Below the pieces are notes generated by a model. The model saw only the letters and a list, made by a program, of their open reading frames with translations, made no database searches and was not told where the DNA came from. Shown in pieces: positions 27,211 to 35,878 of a stretch of 64,000 bases of DNA. The translations under genes were made by a program, and so were the position numbers. The stretch's first letter is position 1, and each line of letters starts with the position of its first letter. This stretch comes from Actinoplanes siamensis (lineage in GTDB: Bacteria > Actinomycetota > Actinomycetes > Mycobacteriales > Micromonosporaceae), in assembly GCF_016862395.1 (NCBI RefSeq), contig NZ_BOMW01000068.1, positions 1 through 64,000 of the forward strand, given 5' to 3'.

Positions 27211-27771
27211 GTGTGGGTTCTCCGTCGTTGCAGGTCAATCCCGTTGTCAGGTGCCTGTGGGGAACTTTGGATTTCTGTGGGAAACCCGGAGACGGGCTGT
27301 TGACGCGGTCGGGCGAGGTGCGGGCCTGTGGGCATCCGCGGGGCGATCCCTGTGCGACGCGCGTGGGCGCCTGTGGGAAACCTCGGTTTTTCCTGATCAG
27401 GCCGCCTGCGGCACGGTAGGGCCGGCACAACGGGGCGGTGGCGGCGCGACGGGGATGGCAGAGGTGCGACCGGGCGGTGGCGAGCGGCGCGGTGGGCACG
27501 ACGAGGCGCTGAGCGAGGCGATACCGAGCGGTCGGCGGAGGCGTGGCGCGGCGCCGGCGGGGCGACGTGATCGAGTGGCGCGCAGGCGATAAGCGCGGAC
27601 GCCGAGGCGGGTCGAGCGGAGCGTGGTGTGAGGCCTTGACCGGGCGGGAGCGGCTGGCCCGAGCTCAGCCACGGCGGGCGGCCCGGAGGGGGTCCGGAGC
27701 GGCAGCGGCGTCGGGGGGCCGCTCGGCGGGAGAGGGCGATGCGGTGGTGGCGGGCGCGGCCCGTACCGGAA
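27211..27771. other. Gene-free GC-rich sequence between oriC and dnaA
   Basis: No gene can be supported. Degenerate boxes of the type CTGTGGGAAAC recur at about 27276, 27371 and elsewhere up to 27400. From 27400 to 27771 the sequence is GC-rich and featureless; a plus-strand open frame there is Arg/Gly-rich noise. Confidence 0.5.
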
Positions 27772-29625
27772 TCAGGTGTTCTGTTTGATCCTGTTGGTCA
27801 GCTCGGCGATCTGGTTGTAGAGCGAGCGCCGCTCGGCCATGTGTTGGCGGATCTTGCGGTCCGCGTGCATGACCGTGGTGTGGTCGCGGCCGCCGAAGGC
27901 CTGGCCGATGCGTGGGAGGGAGAGGTCGGTCAGCTCACGGCAGAGGTACATGGCGACCTGGCGGGCGTTGACCAGGACCCGGCTGCGGGAATGTCCGCGC
28001 AGGTCCTCCAGGGAGACGCCGAAGTAGTCAGCGGTGGAGACCATGATCTGGTCCGCGGTGATCTCCGGGCCGGCGCCGTCCGGCATGAAGTCGCGCAGCA
28101 CCTCCTCGGCCAGCGAGAGCTGGACCGGGGAGCGGGTGAGGCTGGCGAACGCGGTCACCCGGATCAGGGCGCCCTCGAGTTCGCGGATCGAGTTGGAGAC
28201 CCGGGACGCGATGAACTCCAGCACGTCGTCGGGGGCGTACATGCGCTCCTGCGCGGCCTTCTTCTGCAGGATCGCGATGCGCGTCTCCAGGTCGGGCGGC
28301 TGGATGTCGGCGAGCAGGCCCCATTCGAACCGGGTGCGCATCCGGTCCTCCAGCGTGGCGAGCTGCCGCGGGGAGCGGTCCGAGCTGATCACGATCTGTT
28401 TGTTCGCGTTGTGCAGCGTGTTGAAGGTGTGGAAGAACTCCTCCTGCGTCCGCTCGCGGTTCTCCAGGAACTGAATGTCGTCGATCAGCAGGATGTCGAC
28501 GTCGCGGTAGCGGCGCTGGAACGCCTGCGTCTTGTCGTCGCGCAGGCTGTTGATGAAATCGTTGGTGAACTCCTCGGTCGAGACGTAGCGCACGGAGCGT
28601 GCATGCCCCAGGGTGGTTGCGTAATGACCGATGGCGTGCAGGAGGTGGGTCTTGCCCAGCCCGGAGCTGCCGTAGATGAAGAGCGGGTTGTACGCCTTCG
28701 CCGGCGACTCGGCCACCGCGACCGACGCCGCGTGCGCGAACCGGTTGGACGAGCCGATGACGAACGTCTCGAACATGTACTTCGGGTTGAGCCGGTTGCC
28801 GTCGTTGCCGCCGGGGCGCGGGGACGTGCCCGGACCGCGCAGGTCGATCGGAGTGCGGCCCGGACCGTTGTCACCGCGGGACGGCATGGGGTCGTCGCGG
28901 CGGTCGTCCGGGCGGCGCTGGTTCTCACGGAGCTGTGCCGGGTCGGCGGGCATCCGCAGCGCGGCCGCCTCGTTGGGCGCCGGGGGCACGTCGCGTTCCG
29001 GATCCTTCTCCGGGGCGCGGGCCGGCGCCGGCCGGTTGGCCGGGGGCGCGGGCGGCATCGGGTCGGCGAAGAGCGCCTCCTGGCCGTCCCGGGCACTGGG
29101 CACGTTCCGTACATATGGCGAGGTGGGGGCGGAGTGCTGCGCGGAACCGGTGGGGTACGGCTCGGGCGCGTGGTCCGACGGCCCGAAAGCGGGCTGCTGG
29201 TACGGCGGCTCGGGCGGGTACGCCGGGAGCTCCGGCTGATAGGGCCGGGGATCGGGGTTGCGGGGGGAGTCGGCGTAGTGCAGCGGCTGCGGCTCGCGGG
29301 GCGCCGGCTCGGACCCGCCCTCGACCGGGGTGCCGTAGACGGTGCCGGGCATGCCGGTGCCGTCCTCCGGCGGGCGGACCGTGACGGCCACCTGGATCGG
29401 CCGGTTCAGCCGCCGGGTGAGCGCCTCGGTGATCGCCGGGCGCAGGCGGAGCTCGATGACGTCCCGGGTGTACGCGTCCGGAACCGACAACAGCGCGGTG
29501 TCCTCGACGATCGCCCGCAGCCGGGTGAACCGGAGATAGGCACGCTGCTGCCGGGAAGCGATCTCCTCGGACAGTTCGCTGAGCGTGTCCTGCCACAGCA
29601 TGCCCAGGTCGACCTGATCGGCCAC
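27772..29625 (-). CDS. dnaA: Chromosomal replication initiator DnaA
   Basis: 617 residues from GTG 29625. Domain I is about 1-85. Domain II is a very long Pro/Arg-rich linker of about 190 residues (roughly 86-280), as in other actinomycetes. Domain III is the AAA+ ATPase with Walker A YGSSGLGKTH near 314-323 and Walker B LLIDDIQFLE. Domain IV ends with the DNA-binding signature GGRDHTTVMHADRKI. DnaA boxes lie on both sides of the gene. Confidence 0.98.
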   Translation of the reverse strand: MADQVDLGMLWQDTLSELSEEIASRQQRAYLRFTRLRAIVEDTALLSVPDAYTRDVIELRLRPAITEALTRRLNRPIQVAVTVRPPEDGTGMPGTVYGTPVEGGSEPAPREPQPLHYADSPRNPDPRPYQPELPAYPPEPPYQQPAFGPSDHAPEPYPTGSAQHSAPTSPYVRNVPSARDGQEALFADPMPPAPPANRPAPARAPEKDPERDVPPAPNEAAALRMPADPAQLRENQRRPDDRRDDPMPSRGDNGPGRTPIDLRGPGTSPRPGGNDGNRLNPKYMFETFVIGSSNRFAHAASVAVAESPAKAYNPLFIYGSSGLGKTHLLHAIGHYATTLGHARSVRYVSTEEFTNDFINSLRDDKTQAFQRRYRDVDILLIDDIQFLENRERTQEEFFHTFNTLHNANKQIVISSDRSPRQLATLEDRMRTRFEWGLLADIQPPDLETRIAILQKKAAQERMYAPDDVLEFIASRVSNSIRELEGALIRVTAFASLTRSPVQLSLAEEVLRDFMPDGAGPEITADQIMVSTADYFGVSLEDLRGHSRSRVLVNARQVAMYLCRELTDLSLPRIGQAFGGRDHTTVMHADRKIRQHMAERRSLYNQIAELTNRIKQNT

Positions 29626-30211
29626 CGCAGCGCCACCCCCATCGCCACCGACCCCCGGTGACCTTGTGTCCGGCCTTCCTCTGTGCCTGTCGGCGCCCGT
29701 GCAGGCAAACCGATCGGCTCCCCCAACCCAGCACAGTCAACGCGCTGAACACGCACGGCGCCACCGGCTATCCACAGGTTATCCACAACCCGTGGCGATA
29801 CCGGTGGCGCTCCCGGCCGGATGGTCGGCAGATTCACCGGAGCCTGTAGCGGCGCGGGCTTGAAACAGGCTCACCGTGGCGAACGATCCACCTGCTTGTC
29901 CGGTTTTGGCCGCTGCCTCGTGGTATGCGGACGACCGGGTAAGACCAGCAACCGCGCACGCTAACAGCGCCTGCCGTGCGACTACAACCGCTGTCTCGTC
30001 CGGTGCCCGCTCGTTCGCAGGAAAAGATTCACTTTGTGCGTGGAACGACCTGGTGCTCCTTCCGGGTTCCCGCATGTCGGCGTGCCGATCCAGGATATGG
30101 TTGACCGCTGCAACCGCCCTGCGTAGGGTTGAGCGGTTGCTCCGCCGCGCTCTGATAAAGTGGCGTCTTGCAGCGGATGCCCCCTGACGTAGTTGAAGAC
30201 GGAGTTCTGAC
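29626..30211. other. dnaA/rpmH divergent gap with DnaA boxes
   Basis: CTATCCACA at 29768-29776 and a perfect TTATCCACA at 29779-29787 form a closely spaced pair about 145 bases upstream of dnaA, suited to autoregulation. The rest (29800-30211) holds no gene and should contain the dnaA and rpmH promoters. Confidence 0.75.
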
Positions 30212-30349
30212 GTGAGCAAGCGCACCTACCAGCCGAACAACCGCCGGCGCGCCAAGACCCACGGCTTCCGGCTGCGCATGCGCACCCGTGCCGGTCGTGC
30301 CATCCTTTCCGCCCGCCGTAACAAGGGCCGCGACAAGCTGTCGGCCTGA
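30212..30349 (+). CDS. rpmH: 50S ribosomal protein L34
   Basis: 45 residues (MSKRTYQPNNRRRAKTHGFR at the start, RRNKGRDKLSA at the end), the normal L34 length and very basic. GTG start at 30212 with CGGAG 8 bases upstream. It opens the rightward ribosome/export/partition gene block on the other side of dnaA. Confidence 0.97.
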   Translation: MSKRTYQPNNRRRAKTHGFRLRMRTRAGRAILSARRNKGRDKLSA

Positions 30350-30385
30350 GCCGGCGCTTAGTCGGGTCGGAATGCCCAGGTAGTC

Positions 30386-30742
30386 GTGCTGGCCGCGACG
30401 CAACGACTGCGGCGTAGCGCGGACTTCGCCGCAGCGATTCGCGGTGGCCGCCGAGCCGGCCGCGGGACTCTGGTCGTTCACCTGCTTATCGAGGAGCCGG
30501 CGCACGCCTCCACGGCGCGCGCCGGCTTCGTCGTATCCAAGGCCGTGGGCAACGCGGTGGTCCGGAACAAGGTCCGCCGGCGGCTGCGCCACCTGGTCCG
30601 GCCGCTGCTGACCGAGCTCCCTCCGGGCGCATCGCTGGTGGTCCGGGCCCTCCCGCCGGCCGCCGAGGCGGGCTATGCCGATCTCGCCGCCGACCTCTCG
30701 GGCGCGCTCGCGGCGGCCCGGCGTCCCCGGCGGCCGCGATGA
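30386..30742 (+). CDS. rnpA: Ribonuclease P protein component
   Basis: 118 residues from GTG 30386, with CCCAGG about 6 bases upstream. The protein binds RNase P RNA to mature tRNA 5' ends. The family RNR motif is in AVVRNKVRRRLRHLVR, and the N-terminal RLRRSADFAAAIRGG is typical. Its stop overlaps the yidD start by 4 bases. Confidence 0.95.
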   Translation: MLAATQRLRRSADFAAAIRGGRRAGRGTLVVHLLIEEPAHASTARAGFVVSKAVGNAVVRNKVRRRLRHLVRPLLTELPPGASLVVRALPPAAEAGYADLAADLSGALAAARRPRRPR

Positions 30743-30996
30743 GCCCGGCCGCCCGGCTCCTGACCGCCGCGGTCGTCGCGTACCGTCGATACTTGAGTCC
30801 GGCGTTGCCGGCCCGCTGTCGGTTCTATCCCTCGTGCAGTGCGTACGCCCAGGAGGCCCTGGCGCGGCACGGCGCGATACGGGGGACGGGCCTGGCGATC
30901 TGGCGGCTCCTGCGTTGTCATCCCTTCCACCCTGGCGGGTACGACCCGGTGCCTGACCCGATCCGTCACCGTCCTGCCGATGTGACTGGAGCTTAG
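30739..30996 (+). CDS. yidD: Membrane protein insertion efficiency factor YidD
   Basis: 85 residues. The invariant motifs YRRYLSPALPARCRFYPSCS and LLRCHPFHPGGYDPVP are present. YidD aids YidC-dependent insertion at the inner face of the membrane. ATGA overlap with rnpA at 30739-30742; the yidC start follows the stop by one base. Confidence 0.95.
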   Translation: MSPAARLLTAAVVAYRRYLSPALPARCRFYPSCSAYAQEALARHGAIRGTGLAIWRLLRCHPFHPGGYDPVPDPIRHRPADVTGA

Positions 30997-30997
30997 A

Positions 30998-32029
30998 TTG
31001 AGTCTCGACTGGATCTACTACGCCATTTCGTGGATCCTCCTTCGCTGGCATGCCCTCTGGGACGCGATCGGCATTCCCGACGACCGTGTGCTCGGCACGA
31101 ACTGGGCCTGGGTCCTCTCGATCTTCTTCCTGGTGGTGACGCTCCGTGTCATCCTCTTCCCGGTCTTCGTCAAGCAGATCAAGAGCCAGCGCGCGATGCA
31201 GGCGCTGCAGCCCAAGGTCAAGGCCCTGCAGGAGAAGCACAAGGGTGACCGGGAGACGCTCCAGAAGGAAATGATGGAGCTGTACCGCACCGAGAAGGCC
31301 AACCCGCTGATGGGGTGCCTTCCGATGCTCCTGCAGATCCCGGTCTTCCTCGGCCTGTTCCACGTGCTGCGCCACCTCAACCCGAACCTGCCGGAGCGGC
31401 TCAAGACGATCTACGGCTGGTCGCTGGAGCAGTTCAACAGCGCCTCGGCGGCGCACCTGTTCAACGCTCCGATCAGCGCGAAGTTCGGGTCGACCGACGC
31501 CGAGCTGGCCGCCCTGGGCGCGAACGGCACCACGGTGAAGATCCTGGCCGCGGTCCTGATCCTGCTGATGATGACCACGACGTTCCTCACCAGCCGGCAG
31601 ATGATCCTCAAGACCGGCTGGGCGGAGGACCCGCAGCAGAAGATGATCCAGCGGCTGATGCTCTACGGCATCCCGTTCTCGCTGCTCATCTCCGGTTCGC
31701 TGTTTCCCATCGGCGTGGTCATCTACTGGGTGACGAACAACCTGTTCACCCTGGCGCAGCAGCAGTGGGTGCTGCGGAAGTTCCCGCCGCCGCAGATGGC
31801 CGGCGCCAAGAACGGCTCGGCCGCCCGCCCGGTGACCGCCACGTCGCGCGGCGACGACCCGAAGAACCCGGTGCAGCCGGCCCGCGCCGGTGGCCTGTTC
31901 GGCCGGAAGAACACCGTGCAGGAGCCGGCGACCCCGGTGGTGGACACCAAGGCGCTCGCCCCGAAGCCGGGCGCCAAACCGGTGAATCCGAAGAAGGGCG
32001 CCCGACCGGCGAACAAACCCAAGGGATGA
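30998..32029 (+). CDS. yidC: Membrane protein insertase YidC
   Basis: 343 residues from TTG 30998, with GGAG 9 bases upstream and only one base after the yidD stop. It inserts membrane proteins with or without Sec. The core has five membrane helices, including ILFPVFVKQIKSQRAMQALQ with the conserved Arg, and MGCLPMLLQIPVFLGLF. The C-terminal ~75 residues are basic and Pro/Lys-rich, fitting ribosome contact. Confidence 0.95.
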   Translation: MSLDWIYYAISWILLRWHALWDAIGIPDDRVLGTNWAWVLSIFFLVVTLRVILFPVFVKQIKSQRAMQALQPKVKALQEKHKGDRETLQKEMMELYRTEKANPLMGCLPMLLQIPVFLGLFHVLRHLNPNLPERLKTIYGWSLEQFNSASAAHLFNAPISAKFGSTDAELAALGANGTTVKILAAVLILLMMTTTFLTSRQMILKTGWAEDPQQKMIQRLMLYGIPFSLLISGSLFPIGVVIYWVTNNLFTLAQQQWVLRKFPPPQMAGAKNGSAARPVTATSRGDDPKNPVQPARAGGLFGRKNTVQEPATPVVDTKALAPKPGAKPVNPKKGARPANKPKG

Positions 32030-32166
32030 TCGCGGCGCGGGCCCGGTGTGCCGGGCTCCGCGCGCTCCCCTGGCTACAGACCTCCCCGCGACACGTACGC
32101 ATGTCGGGCGGCGCGGGAAACAGCGGACCGATCGTGGTCCGGCCCGAGTGACAACGGAGATGAACC

Positions 32167-32769
32167 GTGACCGACACCAGTACTCCCCCTGCTTCCGACG
32201 CCTCCGCTCCGGAAGCGGTAACAGAGGCATCGGCCGCGGCGGACGCCTCCACCGAGGCCTCCGCGGAGGCCCCCGCAGAGGCGAAGAAGTCGGAGAGCGT
32301 CGCCTCGGACAGCGACCTGTTCCGGCAGAGTGAGATCGCTGCGGACTATGTCGAGGGCCTGCTGGACATCCTCGACTACGACGGTGACATCGACGAGCTG
32401 GTCTCGGCCGGCCGCCCGATGGTCGAGGTCGTCGGTGGCCGGCTGCAGCCGCTCGTCGGCCAGCGTGGCGCCACGCTGGAGGCGCTGCAGGAGCTGACCC
32501 GGCTGGCGATCTTCCGGGCGACTGGATCGCCGAGCCGCCTGCTGCTGGACATCGGCGGGTACCGTGCCGCCCGGCGCAAGGAGCTGGCCGCCGTCGCCCG
32601 CAACGCCGTCGAGAAGGTCAAGGAGCACGGTGAGGCGGTTCGGCTGGAGCCGATGTCGGCCTTCGAGCGCAAGTGCGTGCACGACGTGGTGAACGCGATC
32701 CCGGGCGTGCAGAGCGAGTCCGAGGGCGTGGAGCCGAACCGGCGCATCGTGGTTCGTGTGGCGGAGTGA
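32167..32769 (+). CDS. jag: Jag/KhpB-type KH-R3H RNA-binding protein
   Basis: 200 residues from GTG 32167, with GGAG 9 bases upstream. An Ala/Glu-rich N-terminus of about 50 residues is followed by the KH-type domain (VVGGRLQPLVGQRGATLEAL) and a C-terminal R3H domain (MSAFERKCVHDVVNAIPGVQ). It binds single-stranded RNA and is linked to cell-shape control in other bacteria. It sits between yidC and rsmG, as usual. Confidence 0.93.
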   Translation: MTDTSTPPASDASAPEAVTEASAAADASTEASAEAPAEAKKSESVASDSDLFRQSEIAADYVEGLLDILDYDGDIDELVSAGRPMVEVVGGRLQPLVGQRGATLEALQELTRLAIFRATGSPSRLLLDIGGYRAARRKELAAVARNAVEKVKEHGEAVRLEPMSAFERKCVHDVVNAIPGVQSESEGVEPNRRIVVRVAE

Positions 32770-32770
32770 G

Positions 32771-34066
32771 ATGACTGACCCTCGCTTCGGCGCGGGGGAT
32801 GTCGGCCCGGGCGTCTCAACGCCCGGGCCGTCGTCTTTCCCGGCCTCTTCACCGTCCTCGCCCTCCTCGGGGCCGTCCGCTTCCCCGGACTCCTCTCGGC
32901 CGGCTTCGTCGGCTTCCTCCGGGCCGGCTTCCTCGTCGGCTTCTGGCTCGTCGTCTTCTTCGGGGGGCTCGCCGGGGTCGTATGCGGCGCGTCCCGGCCT
33001 CACCCACGGTGCCGGCAGTTCTCCCGCCCCGCTCGACCGTTCCGCCGTGGACGTCCGGCGGCCGCCCGCCGGGATGGCGGCCGCCGCCGAGGCCGTATTC
33101 GGTGAGCGGTTGGAGCTGGCCGGGCGGTTCACCCAGCTACTGGCCACCGAGGGCGTCGTGCGTGGCCTGATCGGCCCGCGGGAGACACCGAGGTTGTGGG
33201 AGAGACACCTGGTCAACTGTGGGGTTATGTCCCAGTTATTCCCTTTCGGGTCGTCAGTTACTGACGTCGGATCTGGTGCCGGATTGCCCGGTATCGTGCT
33301 GGCTGTGGCCCGGCCAGATCTCGGCATTACGCTGGTCGAGCCGCTGGCCCGTCGTACCGCCTTCCTGGCCGAAGCGGTCGACGAGCTCGGCCTGGACAAC
33401 GTCACGGTCGTGCGCGGGCGTGCCGAAGAGGTGCTCGATGAGGTGGCCGCCGCGGATGTCGTGACAGCGCGGGCCGTAGCGGCACTAGACCGGCTGGCGG
33501 GGTGGTGCCTGCCGCTGGCCCGGGTGGGGGGCAGGTTACTGGCGCTCAAGGGAGCGTCGGCGGAGGAGGAGATCAGTGAACATCGGGCCGCCATCGAGCG
33601 GATCGGTGGTGGCGAACCCGAGCTTCGGCTTTGCGGGATCGGTCTGATCGACCCACCGGCGACGGTTGTGGAGATCGTCAAGGTGCGGGAGGTCAAGGCC
33701 GGGCGCGGCCGGGGTGGCGGTTCGGGCCGCCGGTCCGGGGATCGTGGCGGGCGCAGGGACGCCGGCGGTGGCTCGGGCCGTGCTGGTGTTGGCGGTGGCT
33801 CGGGTCGCGGTGGTGCTCCCGGCGGATTGGGCCGTGGTGGTGCTGGCAGCGATGTCGGTCGCGGTGATGCTGGCGGCGGTTCGGGCCGCGGTGGCTCGGC
33901 CGGCTGGTCGGGGCCGGGGGGTGACGGCGCGGGGCAGGGCGGTGCGGGCGGTCGCTCGGGGCAGGGCGGTGGACGGTTCGGTCAGGGTGGCCGGGCCGGA
34001 GGGGCCGGTGGCCGGCCGGCCGGTGACGGCCGCGGCGGCGGGCGGGGGAATCCACGGAGGGGATAG
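32771..34066 (+). CDS. rsmG: 16S rRNA (guanine527-N7)-methyltransferase with unusual tails
   Basis: 431 residues from ATG 32771, about twice the normal length. Residues 1 to ~85 are Ser/Pro/Gly low complexity. The methyltransferase core (about 100-308) has the SAM loop TDVGSGAGLPG, the family segment LIGPRETPRLWERHLVNC and the later motif RLLALKGASAEEE. The last ~120 residues are Gly/Arg/Ser repeats (GRGGGSGRRSGDRGG), like an RGG RNA-binding tail. An internal ATG at 33073 would give a core start if the N-tail is not translated. The parA ATG follows the stop directly. Confidence 0.9.
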   Translation: MTDPRFGAGDVGPGVSTPGPSSFPASSPSSPSSGPSASPDSSRPASSASSGPASSSASGSSSSSGGSPGSYAARPGLTHGAGSSPAPLDRSAVDVRRPPAGMAAAAEAVFGERLELAGRFTQLLATEGVVRGLIGPRETPRLWERHLVNCGVMSQLFPFGSSVTDVGSGAGLPGIVLAVARPDLGITLVEPLARRTAFLAEAVDELGLDNVTVVRGRAEEVLDEVAAADVVTARAVAALDRLAGWCLPLARVGGRLLALKGASAEEEISEHRAAIERIGGGEPELRLCGIGLIDPPATVVEIVKVREVKAGRGRGGGSGRRSGDRGGRRDAGGGSGRAGVGGGSGRGGAPGGLGRGGAGSDVGRGDAGGGSGRGGSAGWSGPGGDGAGQGGAGGRSGQGGGRFGQGGRAGGAGGRPAGDGRGGGRGNPRRG

Positions 34067-35878
34067 ATGGCCAGGCGGGGTGCGAGGAAGCGGATCACGC
34101 GCAATGCGCGCCCTGCGCCATCACATTCTTCGGAGGTACGGGCGGAGCAGCCCTCTGTCTCCGAACCCGATACGTCGGCGGCCACCCTCGAGCCAGGCAC
34201 CGCGCGCCGCGATGTTTCACGGGAAACATGCACACCGGGAGGTGTGGCGCAGCCTGCGGTCCCTGATGTGATCGGGCCGCATGGCATGGCATCGGAGGAG
34301 CGGAAGTCTGCGCTGAACGATGTCCGCGACCAGGAACCCGCCGAAGCGGCACCGGGAAGCTCCCGGGTCGGTCATCGGCGTACGGGCGAATGGTCTTCCG
34401 AGGTCGACCCTCAGCCTGTGGATAACTCGGTCTCTTTTGAGGAGAGTTATGGCGGCAACTTGCGGCTTGTGTCCGGGGTAATGGTGTTTGTCAGTCGGAG
34501 TGCGGACGAGAATGCGACGTTGCGCTCGACTCATCCTGTGCACGGACATGGCGACGCTCGCCCGGCAGCCGTAGGCTGGCCAGGCGTCGATAATGTGGAC
34601 CGGATTTCTCCCGCCGGGACGCATGGTTCGCAGGCCGACCCGTTCCTAGCCAACAGGGATAAAGCGGTGCATGAGTACGGTGTTTCACGTGAAACCGAGT
34701 CGCCTCTCGACCGGCCGTCGGGAGTGAACGCGGGCGGATTGCACGCTGGCGAACAGAGTGTGCCTCAGCCCCGGCCCGGCGGTTATCAGTCCACGACGCC
34801 CGGCGCGACCTATAGGTATGGAGCATCCCTGCCGCATCAGCAGGACGACTTCCGCGGACCCGCGCCGTCACCGCGGTCGAGCGCCCCCGCGGTGGGCCAG
34901 GCGTCCGCCGCACCCATATCGGCTTCACCTACGTCCGGTATCTCCACTTCTGGCGCGTCCGTCCAACCCGACGAGCATGTTTCACGTGAAACGCCGGGCG
35001 GGGATGAAGACGATCCGCCCCTGGCCATGGAAGCGTTGCGAGCTGTGCAGATCCTCAACCCGAGCGGCGAGATCATCATGCCGCGCCCGGACCATTCCCG
35101 GGTGATTTGCGTCGCCAACCAGAAGGGCGGCGTCGGGAAGACGACCACCACGGTGAACCTGGCGGTGGCGCTCGCGCTCCACGGCAACCGGGTGCTGGTG
35201 GTCGACCTGGACCCGCAGGGCAACGCCTCCACCGGCCTCAACGTGCCGCATCACGCCGGCGTGCCGGACGTCTACGACTGCCTCATCGACAACGTGCCGT
35301 TGGCCGAGGTGGCCCAGGGCGTCGAAGGCATCCCGAACCTGTACTGCGTCCCGGCCACCATCGACCTGGCCGGCGCGGAGATCGAGCTGGTCTCGGTGGT
35401 GGCCCGTGAGTCCCGGCTGGCCCGGGCGATCGCCGGGCACCCGGAGAAGTTCGACTACGTGTTCATCGACTGCCCGCCGTCACTGGGCCTTCTGACGGTC
35501 AACGCGCTCTGCGCGGCGCAGGAAGTGCTGATCCCGATCCAGTGCGAGTACTACGCGCTGGAGGGCCTGAACCAGCTGATCAACAACATTAACCTGGTAC
35601 GCCAGCACCTGAACCCGACGCTTGACGTCTCGACCATTCTGCTTACCATGTACGACCGCCGGACCCGGCTGGCCGACGCGGTGGAGCAGGACGTGCGGAA
35701 CCACTTCGGAGCCAAGGTTCTGAACGCGGTCATTCCCCGGAACGTGCGAGTGTCGGAGGCTCCGAGCTACGGCCAGTCGGTGATGACCTACGATCCGGGA
35801 TCACGGGGAGCAACCAGCTACTTCGAGGCGGCTCTGGAGATCGCGATGCGTGGGGTCAACACAGGAGGCACGGCATGA
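34067..35878 (+). CDS. parA: Chromosome partition ATPase ParA/Soj with long parS-bearing N-terminus
   Basis: 603 residues. The ATG at 34067 abuts the rsmG stop and has GGAGGGG 5 bases upstream, which supports this long start. The conserved ParA core begins near residue 320: Walker A NQKGGVGKTTTT (351-362) and Walker B VFIDCPPSLGLL. Residues 1-310 are disordered. They are encoded by DNA carrying three parS-like sites, each in frame as VSRET (50-54, 206-210, 305-309), and a DnaA box at 34417-34425. ParA moves ParB-parS complexes. A shorter start near residue 300 is possible. Confidence 0.93.
   Translation: MARRGARKRITRNARPAPSHSSEVRAEQPSVSEPDTSAATLEPGTARRDVSRETCTPGGVAQPAVPDVIGPHGMASEERKSALNDVRDQEPAEAAPGSSRVGHRRTGEWSSEVDPQPVDNSVSFEESYGGNLRLVSGVMVFVSRSADENATLRSTHPVHGHGDARPAAVGWPGVDNVDRISPAGTHGSQADPFLANRDKAVHEYGVSRETESPLDRPSGVNAGGLHAGEQSVPQPRPGGYQSTTPGATYRYGASLPHQQDDFRGPAPSPRSSAPAVGQASAAPISASPTSGISTSGASVQPDEHVSRETPGGDEDDPPLAMEALRAVQILNPSGEIIMPRPDHSRVICVANQKGGVGKTTTTVNLAVALALHGNRVLVVDLDPQGNASTGLNVPHHAGVPDVYDCLIDNVPLAEVAQGVEGIPNLYCVPATIDLAGAEIELVSVVARESRLARAIAGHPEKFDYVFIDCPPSLGLLTVNALCAAQEVLIPIQCEYYALEGLNQLINNINLVRQHLNPTLDVSTILLTMYDRRTRLADAVEQDVRNHFGAKVLNAVIPRNVRVSEAPSYGQSVMTYDPGSRGATSYFEAALEIAMRGVNTGGTA
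34213..34228. promoter_or_regulatory. parS: parS site 1, one mismatch
   Basis: TGTTTCACGGGAAACA differs from TGTTTCACGTGAAACA at one base. It lies inside the parA 5' coding region. Confidence 0.75.
34681..34696. promoter_or_regulatory. parS: parS site 2
   Basis: TGTTTCACGTGAAACC contains the full 14-base core GTTTCACGTGAAAC, inside parA. Confidence 0.9.
34978..34993. promoter_or_regulatory. parS: parS site 3
   Basis: TGTTTCACGTGAAACG contains the full core, just before the conserved ParA domain. Confidence 0.9.

Noticed and set aside
27543..27788. 81-codon frame between oriC and dnaA
   Set aside because: Arg/Gly/Ala-rich, overlaps the dnaA end, no ribosome site, no family.
27739..29661. 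640-codon plus-strand frame opposite dnaA
   Set aside because: Antisense shadow of dnaA.
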